This document shows positions 13,729 through 18,566 of a stretch of 25,299 nt of DNA, one piece after another. The notes beneath the pieces were generated by a model. The model was not told the DNA's origin. It did no database searches and worked only from the letters and a program-made list of their open reading frames with translations. Position numbers and translations under genes: made by a program. Each line of letters opens with the position of its first letter. The first letter of the stretch is position 1. The stretch comes from a virus, in IMG/VR virus record IMGVR_UViG_3300025483_001136, positions 1 through 25,299 of that record. One strand, given 5' to 3'.

Positions 13729-14722
13729 GTGTCCACTTGACAACTTCACAAATACGATCACGAATATTTTCTGGTTCCCAACCCATCTTACGCATTTTTC
13801 TACCCGATAGTGCATATCGAAGATCATGTCCAGGACGAGAGGAGTGAAAGTCAACCATCTCATACTTAAGTTCTTTACCCTGAGCATCAGCAATTATCTG
13901 TGCAAGTTGAAGATTGTTGAGTTCTTCTGCACCAACGATGTTAAACTTAGGACACCTTGCATCACCGTAATTCCCAGTTTCAACTATAGTGTCCTGTGCT
14001 AGAAGGAAAAGCAGAGCGTCAGAAACATCTTCTGCATGAATATAATGACGAGAACCAGGAATTGTTTTAGTTTCATCACTATGAATTGTGATTGATTCAC
14101 CATCACGAACACTCTTGATGCACATGGGAATAAACTTTTCTGGGTGTTGACGTTGCCCAAAGACATTCATTGTGTGGGTAATGTATACGGGTACCCCATA
14201 AGTGTTGTGGAAAGCAACTGCGAGTTCCTCACCACCTGCTTTAGTTGCACTGTATGGGTTGGTAGAATTATAACGATCGTTCTCATCATACAGAATACCG
14301 TCTGGTGCAGGTCCAAAGACTTCATCAGTACTAAAATATACAAACCTTTCCAAACGATCCAAACCACGAGCATAGTCAAGGATGTTGCAGGTTGCCACAA
14401 CATTATCCATGACAAATTCCATAGGGTATTCAATACTACGATCAACATGAGAACCAGCAGCAAGGTGAAGAATGTAGTCAACCTTACCAATGTCTGCAGC
14501 AATCAGTGGATTCACTGCTGCTTTCAAATCATGAAATACAACTCTCACACGAGATCGATCTTCTAGAGAAAACTCTTGGAGAACATCATGAAGTCGATTT
14601 AGATTGCCACTAAAATCAAGACGATCTAAAGTTACAACTTCCCAGTCAGTATTAATAAGAATTTGAGATATAAGATGATGTGCAATAAAACCCGCACCAC
14701 CAGTCACCAAAGCTCTTTTCAT
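13700..14722 (-). CDS. RmlB-like nucleotide-sugar 4,6-dehydratase/epimerase (SDR)
   Basis: Encodes 340 residues of the extended SDR family. VTGGAGFIA (6-14) binds NAD, with the last Gly of GxxGxxG changed to Ala. YFSTDEVFG (129-137) supplies the Thr132-Asp133-Glu134 triad of dTDP-glucose 4,6-dehydratase, and YSATK (157-161) is the YxxxK pair. NVFGQRQHPEKFIP and a late SSRPGHDLRYALS also match RmlB. So 4,6-dehydration of a nucleotide sugar is the best guess, giving a 4-keto-6-deoxy intermediate; the nucleotide (dTDP, GDP or CDP) is not certain. It is the first gene of the island, directly behind the terminator-promoter at 14747-14781. Confidence 0.85.
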   Translation of the reverse strand: MKRALVTGGAGFIAHHLISQILINTDWEVVTLDRLDFSGNLNRLHDVLQEFSLEDRSRVRVVFHDLKAAVNPLIAADIGKVDYILHLAAGSHVDRSIEYPMEFVMDNVVATCNILDYARGLDRLERFVYFSTDEVFGPAPDGILYDENDRYNSTNPYSATKAGGEELAVAFHNTYGVPVYITHTMNVFGQRQHPEKFIPMCIKSVRDGESITIHSDETKTIPGSRHYIHAEDVSDALLFLLAQDTIVETGNYGDARCPKFNIVGAEELNNLQLAQIIADAQGKELKYEMVDFHSSRPGHDLRYALSGRKMRKMGWEPENIRDRICEVVKWTLDNDRWIKL

Positions 14723-14746
14723 TTTAATTTTTTTACTATAGTAATT

Positions 14747-14775
14747 ATTATACTAAAAAAGGAGAGTTTATGCAA
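14747..14775 (-). promoter_or_regulatory. Sigma70 promoter of the sugar island, -35 inside terminator hairpin
   Basis: Minus strand: -35 TTGCAT (14770-14775), 17-nt spacer, consensus -10 TATAAT (14747-14752). The -35 hexamer falls on the loop and arm of the terminator hairpin at 14761-14781, and the T tract forms part of the spacer. TSS would be near 14740, about 18 nt before the ATG at 14722. Confidence 0.7.
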
Positions 14776-14781
14776 CTCTCC
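14755..14781 (-). terminator. Rho-independent terminator before the sugar island
   Basis: Minus strand: perfect 8-bp stem GGAGAGTT/AACTCTCC (14774-14781 with 14761-14768), 5-nt loop, then six T (14755-14760). It ends the transcript that carries the structured stretch 14782-14938. It could also act as a regulated attenuator for the gene downstream. Confidence 0.85.
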
Positions 14782-14938
14782 CCATAAGGTCTTGCCATGC
14801 ACGCCACTTACTCTTATGGTAAAGTAAGAAACCCGAGGGGTCGATTAACCCATCCCGACCAGGGTTGTTTACGTGTCTCCATCACGGACATATTAGGGAT
14901 GACTCCACCAGGGTAAGTTTATGGTCTATCCAAGACTG
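14782..14938 (-). ncRNA. Candidate structured RNA with H-type pseudoknot next to the terminator
   Basis: This 157-nt stretch is clearly GC-richer than its neighbours and holds no normal gene. On the minus strand, CUUACU (14823-14828) pairs with AGUAAG (14807-14812). CCAUAAG (14813-14819) pairs with CUUAUGG (14782-14788). The pairs interleave, giving an H-type pseudoknot with directly abutting stems, immediately before the terminator. Further upstream CAUCCC can pair with GGGAUG, and ACCCTGGT occurs twice 49 nt apart. A TTGACA straddles the preceding stop codon but lacks a good -10. Weinberg-type 'wcaG' RNAs occur in cyanophages before sugar-epimerase genes, which fits this context, but I cannot confirm the match. 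Alternative: a small protein needing a +1 shift (see findings). Confidence 0.5.
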
Positions 14939-15508
14939 TCAAATACCAACATCAAAAGATAAACAATATCTATCATTGGCACTTGTATTAGTACTAACAC
15001 TATGTCTTAGGTATGAAGGAAACAAAAAAAAGTCTTTATTTTTTGGTGTAATAGTTACAACTTCTGAGGTAAACTGATTAAATTGATTTAAATCAGGTAC
15101 AAGTGAAGTTTGAAAACAACTACTACCTTCGAAAGTAATGTCACCACTATTACTATTTACTTCTAAGTACAGTATACCACTGAAGAGGCAATTTGTATGA
15201 CAATGACTTTGTGCGTAATCTTTTTGATTATGCTTAACAGACCATGATCTAATAATGTTAAGTGGTACATTTTCACTTATGTTTAGTTGAGTATATCCAA
15301 AGTGATCAACTTCTGTCTGAATTTTTTTACGCAAGTCTTTTAATTGTGGCAAATCAAGAAGACTTTCGGTTTCAGATATCCAACCATTATTCATGGTAGT
15401 CTTCATATAAGAAAGACTTTTTATAAAAATAATCAATGGTGCATTAGTTTCTATTTCAGAAGAATAGAACGGTGTTGCAAAAATTGGATTAATATATCTA
15501 TTGGGCAC
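14939..15508 (-). CDS. 2OG-Fe(II) oxygenase-like protein (2OG-FeII_Oxy_5 type)
   Basis: Encodes 189 residues from GTG 15508; AAGGG lies about 10 nt upstream and the next Met is far inside the domain. The C-terminal half matches the putative phage 2OG-Fe(II) oxygenase family: RSWSVKHNQKDYAQSHCHTN (residues about 87-106), then FSGILYLEV, and FLFPSYLRHSV. The HCH and later His are the candidate iron ligands, and the closing Arg in NDRYCLSFDV would bind 2-oxoglutarate. Such proteins are common in T4-like cyanophages, with unknown hydroxylation substrates. It overlaps the preceding gene by 11 nt. The annotation of the fold is firm; activity is not shown. Confidence 0.8.
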   Translation of the reverse strand: MPNRYINPIFATPFYSSEIETNAPLIIFIKSLSYMKTTMNNGWISETESLLDLPQLKDLRKKIQTEVDHFGYTQLNISENVPLNIIRSWSVKHNQKDYAQSHCHTNCLFSGILYLEVNSNSGDITFEGSSCFQTSLVPDLNQFNQFTSEVVTITPKNKDFFLFPSYLRHSVSTNTSANDRYCLSFDVGI

Positions 15509-15755
15509 TTACAACATCCCTTACATAACAAGGAACACCATCTGGATCTAACCAACAAGTATATTCATGATCTTCCATAGCAGTTAACAACTGCATTTGA
15601 TTATCACAAAGATACATATCTTTATACCGACCAGTATAAGAATCTACTTTTTGAATTCGACAATCCGGTTTACCATTGATTTCTAAAGTCCCAACTTCAA
15701 CATAACGATAAGGAAAACGTTCTAGAAGAACATTTGGTTTTTGTACAACGTTCAT
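15498..15755 (-). CDS. Hypothetical protein, 85 aa
   Basis: Encodes 85 residues, predicted mostly beta, with Cys at 32, 50, 67 and 76 (for example DCRIQKV, YLCDNQ, TCWLD, PCYV). It is soluble, with no signal peptide. The start abuts the preceding stop and the end overlaps the 2OG-oxygenase-like gene by 11 nt, so it belongs to the same operon from the promoters at 15999-16132. No family recognised. The spaced cysteines might bind a metal, but the spacing is not a standard zinc finger. Confidence 0.6.
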   Translation of the reverse strand: MNVVQKPNVLLERFPYRYVEVGTLEINGKPDCRIQKVDSYTGRYKDMYLCDNQMQLLTAMEDHEYTCWLDPDGVPCYVRDVVSAQ

Positions 15756-15976
15756 CAGGCAACCTCAACAGAAATTTTAAGATCAGAATAAAGGCAGTCC
15801 ATCATAATTTCATAATCATCAAGTGGATCACCAGAAAAAATTACTCCATTAGATTCATAATATTTACGAACCTTCTTAAATAATTTTGGGTTTTTTACAT
15901 CTAAGAAAATTTCACCTTTTGCAGCAGTACGAAGGGTATCCAAATCCTTCGTTTTGAATTTTTCAGTCAGTGCCAT
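15755..15976 (-). CDS. Hypothetical protein, first gene behind tandem promoters
   Basis: Encodes 73 residues: an N-terminal basic part (MALTEKFKTKDLDTLRTAAK), then a mixed alpha/beta part (FKKVRKYYESNGVIFSGDPLDDYEIMMD). No membrane span and no known motif. It stands first behind promoter P2 (15999-16027) and about 120 nt behind P1 (16104-16132). Its ATG lies 15 nt from a weak GGTAA element, so translation may depend on leader structure (inference). The one-base overlap with the next gene implies coupling. Confidence 0.6.
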   Translation of the reverse strand: MALTEKFKTKDLDTLRTAAKGEIFLDVKNPKLFKKVRKYYESNGVIFSGDPLDDYEIMMDCLYSDLKISVEVA

Positions 15977-15998
15977 TGTCTGTTTTGATTACCTGTAT

Positions 15999-16027
15999 AT
16001 TATAAGGTGTTGTGGTTATATAGTCAA
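15999..16027 (-). promoter_or_regulatory. Promoter P2 (near-consensus sigma70)
   Basis: Minus strand: -35 TTGACT (16022-16027), 17-nt spacer, consensus -10 TATAAT (15999-16004). Placed just after the pseudoknot RNA; transcription would start near 15992, 16 nt before the ATG at 15976. Confidence 0.7.
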
Positions 16028-16032
16028 GTGAG

Positions 16033-16097
16033 AGTAGGTTCCTATCGCCGCTGCTTCTGAACCTACTGAAGGGAAGCACCGCAGTTGATTTCTCAAC
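16033..16097 (-). ncRNA. Candidate small RNA or riboswitch-like leader: GNRA hairpin plus H-type pseudoknot
   Basis: Transcribed from P1, whose start should be near 16097. The RNA opens with a hairpin GUUGA-GAAA-UCAAC (16084-16097, GAAA tetraloop). It continues with interleaved stems: UGCUUC (16073-16078) with GAAGCA (16052-16057), and AGUAGGUUC (16059-16067) with GAACCUACU (16033-16041). Loops are 5, 1 and 10 nt, the geometry of a compact H-type pseudoknot as in preQ1, SAM-II or glutamine riboswitches. I cannot match it to a known consensus, and no U tract follows, so it may be a leader of 15755-15976 rather than a free RNA. Confidence 0.55.
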
Positions 16098-16103
16098 TCA
16101 TAT

Positions 16104-16132
16104 ATTATACTACCTCTAGTGTCCTCTGTCAA
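16104..16132 (-). promoter_or_regulatory. Promoter P1 (perfect sigma70 consensus)
   Basis: Minus strand: TTGACA (16127-16132), 17-nt spacer, TATAAT (16104-16109), a full consensus match. It overlaps the last codons of the 52-aa membrane protein gene and would start the structured RNA at about 16097. Confidence 0.8.
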
Positions 16133-16274
16133 ATGGTTCCCAGTGCTGCCAATTGTATTTGTGTACTGCCCACATTCCTATTATAGGAACGAAAATTAAA
16201 ATAGTTGATAGAAATCCTAATCCGTATGGGTTGTTTAATACAACGCCACAAAATCTAGCAAACTGTAACATCAT
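16116..16274 (-). CDS. Small single-span membrane protein, 52 aa
   Basis: Encodes 52 residues beginning MMLQFARFCGVVL. One membrane span (about 19-36, GLGFLSTILIFVPIIGMW) is followed by an aromatic, charged tail ending EPFDRGH. The first ATG overlaps the upstream TAA (TAATG), giving coupled translation with the gene after talC. Its 3' end contains promoter P1. No known family; shares the pattern of small membrane proteins encoded near talC in cyanophages, without known role. Confidence 0.65.
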   Translation of the reverse strand: MMLQFARFCGVVLNNPYGLGFLSTILIFVPIIGMWAVHKYNWQHWEPFDRGH

Positions 16275-16477
16275 TATGAGTCAAAATATTTTTGAAGGAC
16301 TGCAATACGTTCTTCTTCATGAGCAATAACATCCACTTGATCCTGAATAGCAGCAAGAACATCGGGATGTTCTCCAATACCTACAGGATTTTTAAGATAA
16401 ATCTCAATATTGAGTCTTGCCTTTTCAATATTACCAACAGCATCTGCTTTGAGTGCTTTTAAAATTTCATTTCTCAT
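16274..16477 (-). CDS. Small helical protein following transaldolase
   Basis: Encodes 67 residues from ATG 16477, which overlaps the talC TGA as ATGA; the frame opens 18 nt earlier inside talC but this start is better. The sequence MRNEILKALKADAVGNIEKA, then HPDVLAAIQDQVDVIAHEEE, predicts two or three amphipathic helices. It is probably a small helical bundle, translated together with transaldolase. I associate this type with talC-linked hypotheticals in cyanophages; no function is known to me. Confidence 0.7.
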   Translation of the reverse strand: MRNEILKALKADAVGNIEKARLNIEIYLKNPVGIGEHPDVLAAIQDQVDVIAHEEERIAVLQKYFDS

Positions 16478-17121
16478 TTTTGTACCAAATCCCAATCTTT
16501 CTGAAACAAATCTAAACCCTCTCTAGTCAAAACATGATCATACATATTCCAAAAAGTTTTTGGTGGTAGTGTACAAATACTTGCACCATACATGAAACAC
16601 CTAGAGACATGATGAACATCACGAACTGAAGCAGCAAGAACTTGTGTAGTACTAAAGTGTCTATCATATGTATTAGAAATAGCACGTATCAGTTCTACAC
16701 CACTAAAACTATTATCATTACATCTACCAACAAAAGGTGAGACATATGCAGCACCAGCACGACGTGCAAGAATTGCTTGAGCTACAGAAAAGATAAGGGT
16801 TACATTAACTCTTTTACCTGTAGCAGCAAGTGCTGTGCATGCCTTAAGACCTTCAATAGTACATGGAACCTTAATAGTAACATTCCGACAATTCTCAAAC
16901 TGCTTTGCTTGGTCAATCATTTCTTCTGCAGTGTCAGCAACAACTTCGGCAGAAATAGATTCGAAAACTTTAAACTCGTTTGATATTTCTTTAATGACTT
17001 CGACAGGATCTCTACCACTTTTTTTAATGATAGTTGGGTTTGTTGTGATACCTTCAATCATACCCGTTTCATGGGCTTTCTTGATTTCATCAATATCAGC
17101 AGTATCTAAAAAAAGTTTCAT
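16474..17121 (-). CDS. talC: Transaldolase (phage TalC/Fsa-like short form)
   Basis: Encodes 215 residues, the length of the short TalC/fructose-6-phosphate-aldolase-like subfamily. MKLFLDTADIDEIKKA (1-16) has catalytic Asp6, EGITTNPTIIKKSG (23-36) holds the phosphate-site region, and VTIKVPCT (81-88) has the Schiff-base Lys84. NVTLIFSVAQAILARRAGA and YVSPFVGR follow the family pattern. It transfers a dihydroxyacetone unit between sedoheptulose 7-phosphate and glyceraldehyde 3-phosphate. In cyanophages it pushes host carbon through the pentose phosphate pathway for NADPH and ribose. The promoter is at 17189-17217. An ATGA overlap couples it to the next gene. Confidence 0.96.
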   Translation of the reverse strand: MKLFLDTADIDEIKKAHETGMIEGITTNPTIIKKSGRDPVEVIKEISNEFKVFESISAEVVADTAEEMIDQAKQFENCRNVTIKVPCTIEGLKACTALAATGKRVNVTLIFSVAQAILARRAGAAYVSPFVGRCNDNSFSGVELIRAISNTYDRHFSTTQVLAASVRDVHHVSRCFMYGASICTLPPKTFWNMYDHVLTREGLDLFQKDWDLVQK

Positions 17122-17188
17122 AATTTTGTATAATTCTTAGTATATAGAATAAGGACTTCGTCATCTTTTGCCGATAACGTGCTTGAAT

Positions 17189-17217
17189 AGTATACCACTT
17201 AAAAAAGTAATATGCAA
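17189..17217 (-). promoter_or_regulatory. Sigma70-type promoter of talC
   Basis: Minus strand: -35 TTGCAT (17212-17217), 17-nt spacer, -10 TATACT (17189-17194). Predicted leader is about 60 nt to the ATG at 17121. I see no strong ribosome binding site before that ATG. Confidence 0.65.
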
Positions 17218-17242
17218 GTGAAATATTTAAACAATTGTATGG

Positions 17243-17458
17243 TTATATTTTAATACTTAACCAGGGTAGTAGTGGTGGTATAACACCAATCAATCTGAGA
17301 AGGCCCTCAGCAAATAAACATAAGACAATCCACCCAACACACATGCTGATAATACTTGCGTTTCTATTGTGTCTCCGAATAGCATCGTCAATCATCTCCC
17401 GACACTCTTTCTGAGTGACATATTGTTCTAACTTTATTTCATTCATCCGATGGTCCAT
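17243..17458 (-). CDS. Small C-terminally anchored membrane protein
   Basis: Encodes 71 residues from ATG 17458 (ATG 17446, residue 5, overlaps the preceding stop by 8 nt and may be used instead). A polar N-terminal helix (LEQYVTQKECREMIDDAIRR) is followed by a hydrophobic stretch from about residue 36 to the end. That gives a tail-anchored or single-span layout with the soluble part in the cytoplasm. No family recognised. It lies last in the operon of the 55-aa gene, just before the talC promoter. Confidence 0.6.
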   Translation of the reverse strand: MDHRMNEIKLEQYVTQKECREMIDDAIRRHNRNASIISMCVGWIVLCLFAEGLLRLIGVIPPLLPWLSIKI

Positions 17459-17606
17459 TTTTCATCATTTTATCAATAGGATCTGGTTCACCCCCAATAA
17501 TTATACATGCTCTCTTGTAGAAAAAGTTTTCAGTGTTTCCAGATGACTCAAAAGTCTCTTTGACTTTTACCCAGTTATTGTAGGTATGCTCGTCCATTCC
17601 GTTCAT
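17439..17606 (-). CDS. Small cyanophage-type protein, 55 aa
   Basis: Encodes 55 residues: MNGMDEHTYNNWVKVKETFE, then a Cys (RACIIIGG) and PDPIDKMMKNG. It is soluble with a Trp-centred helix. The pattern 'NWvKvKetfE..gnt.n.fYkRA' is one I associate with a recurring small hypothetical in T4-like cyanophages. A promoter at 17654-17681 precedes it; between the two lies an AT-rich inverted repeat. It overlaps the following membrane protein gene. Confidence 0.65.
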   Translation of the reverse strand: MNGMDEHTYNNWVKVKETFESSGNTENFFYKRACIIIGGEPDPIDKMMKNGPSDE

Positions 17607-17612
17607 TTAACT

Positions 17613-17652
17613 AAAATTTTTAATACTTATTAGTTATTACTATAAAAATTTT
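17613..17652. repeat. AT-rich inverted repeat in leader
   Basis: Perfect 10-bp arms aaaattttta (17613-17622) and taaaaatttt (17643-17652) with a 20-nt AT-rich spacer, located between the -10 box and the ATG at 17606. Pure A/T pairing makes it weak; it may be chance in such composition. Confidence 0.4.
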
Positions 17653-17653
17653 A

Positions 17654-17681
17654 ATTATACATTAAAGTGTTTATATTACAA
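17654..17681 (-). promoter_or_regulatory. Sigma70-type promoter
   Basis: Minus strand: -35 TTGTAA (17676-17681), 16-nt spacer, consensus -10 TATAAT (17654-17659). It lies in an AT-rich gap (17607-17703) and would serve the 55-aa gene and its membrane-protein partner. Confidence 0.5.
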
Positions 17682-17703
17682 CACACATTAAAAAATAATT
17701 AAA

Positions 17704-17901
17704 TTATTTTGATAAATTTTTTAAATATTCTTTTTCACTTTGATAGGGTTGTTTTTTATTAGTCCAAATTTCATATCCTTCAATTATATCTGGTACTAGC
17801 CACTGGTCCACACGAACACACTGCTCCCAGTTGATAGGGTGAGCACAACTCACCACTACAACAGAAAAGAATGCTCGTAGGTGGATCCAGAGACTATACA
17901 T
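17704..17901 (-). CDS. Small lipoprotein-like protein
   Basis: Encodes 65 residues. The start (MYSLWIHLRAFFSVVVVSCA) has a short charged N-terminus, a hydrophobic core and VVSC with Cys19. This fits the lipobox rule (small residue before an acylated Cys). The mature part would be about 46 polar residues ending EKEYLKNLSK. It could be an outer-membrane lipoprotein, conceivably an o-spanin-like or superinfection-exclusion protein (inference; no spanin partner is adjacent). The ATG overlaps the preceding zinc-ribbon gene stop by one base. Confidence 0.55.
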   Translation of the reverse strand: MYSLWIHLRAFFSVVVVSCAHPINWEQCVRVDQWLVPDIIEGYEIWTNKKQPYQSEKEYLKNLSK

Positions 17902-18158
17902 TATCGAACTTCGAAATTTATTTTACGAACTTTACGTTGCTTTCTTTGTTCTTGCCACAAGATATCTTCCTGAGAAAGAACTCCTTTCTGATTTTTAGGT
18001 TGATAAGAGTTCAACATAACAACACTTGATAAGTCAACTGCTGAAATCTTATCACCACGAATAGTTGCCATATTCGGACAACCACAAGAAACCGTCTTAC
18101 TTGGGTGTCCTTCTAATTCCTTTCCACAGGAACGACACCTAATCTTTATATTTTCCAT
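17901..18158 (-). CDS. Small zinc-ribbon-like protein
   Basis: Encodes 85 residues. IRCRSCGKELEG (5-16) gives one CxxC pair and VSCGCPN (24-30) a second CxC pair, a likely zinc-binding knuckle. A hydrophobic segment (IRGDKISAVDLSSVVML) and a basic tail (EQRKQRKVRKIN) follow. The N-terminal CRxCG...CGCPN layout occurs in small cyanobacterial and cyanophage proteins I cannot name. Nucleic-acid or protein binding is possible. A GATAAATA late-type element lies about 35 nt upstream in the end of the previous gene. Confidence 0.65.
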   Translation of the reverse strand: MENIKIRCRSCGKELEGHPSKTVSCGCPNMATIRGDKISAVDLSSVVMLNSYQPKNQKGVLSQEDILWQEQRKQRKVRKINFEVR

Positions 18159-18190
18159 TGTATAATTCTTTATACGTCTTCAGTTTTCAG

Positions 18191-18364
18191 TTATTTATCA
18201 TCTAACATAAACTCTACCGTATTGGCAACATCATTCATTGCATCTCGCAGTTCCTCACGTTGTCCAGCGTGTTGTTCTACTTTCGTAACACCATTCTTAA
18301 ACTCTTCACAGAGAGTCCATCTCCATTGACTCATACTCTTAGAGTACCAAAGATTAATTTTCAT
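18191..18364 (-). CDS. Small cyanophage-type protein, 57 aa
   Basis: Encodes 57 residues: MKINLWYSKSMSQWRWTLCE, then HAGQREELRDAMNDVANTVE. The Trp-rich N-terminal strand region followed by one long helix resembles a small recurring T4-like cyanophage protein. No motif known to me. It overlaps the preceding coiled-coil gene by 11 nt and has no promoter of its own that I can see, so it likely depends on read-through from pstS. Confidence 0.65.
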   Translation of the reverse strand: MKINLWYSKSMSQWRWTLCEEFKNGVTKVEQHAGQREELRDAMNDVANTVEFMLDDK

Positions 18365-18530
18365 TTGTAGAAAAGTCGTCTACTCGACTATTTAGTTCTC
18401 CCATCTTACGAATCAATTGCATATGTTCAGTTTCTATTTCCTCAATACGACTCTGTAGTATCTCAATCATATCATAGATGTTATCACAGTCTGCAATTTT
18501 TTGTTCCGATTTTTTAATTTTCTTTTTCAT
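18354..18530 (-). CDS. Small coiled-coil protein, 58 aa
   Basis: Encodes 58 residues, Lys/Glu/Ile-rich with heptad-like spacing (IYDMIEILQSRIEEIETEHM, then LIRKMGELNSRVDDF), so a coiled coil is likely over most of its length. The basic start MKKKIKK might touch nucleic acid. It begins only 6 nt after the pstS terminator stem and has no visible ribosome binding site, because the T tract occupies that place. Expression should therefore be low and dependent on read-through. Confidence 0.6.
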   Translation of the reverse strand: MKKKIKKSEQKIADCDNIYDMIEILQSRIEEIETEHMQLIRKMGELNSRVDDFSTNEN

Positions 18531-18554
18531 AAAAAAGGGGGACTACTGTCCCCC
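18531..18554 (-). terminator. Rho-independent terminator of pstS
   Basis: Minus strand: perfect 7-bp GC-rich stem GGGGGAC/GTCCCCC (18548-18554 with 18537-18543), 4-nt loop, then six T (18531-18536). It follows the pstS stop by 12 nt. Confidence 0.92.
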
Positions 18555-18566
18555 ACTATACTTATA

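Noticed and set aside
13690-13893. 67-codon minus frame at the end of the RmlB-like gene
   Set aside because: Alternative frame within a gene whose reading is fixed by motifs and C-terminal sequence.
14144-14566. 140-codon open frame on the plus strand
   Set aside because: It lies antisense inside the RmlB-like gene, whose motifs are unambiguous; the product is low in recognisable features and has no ribosome binding site.
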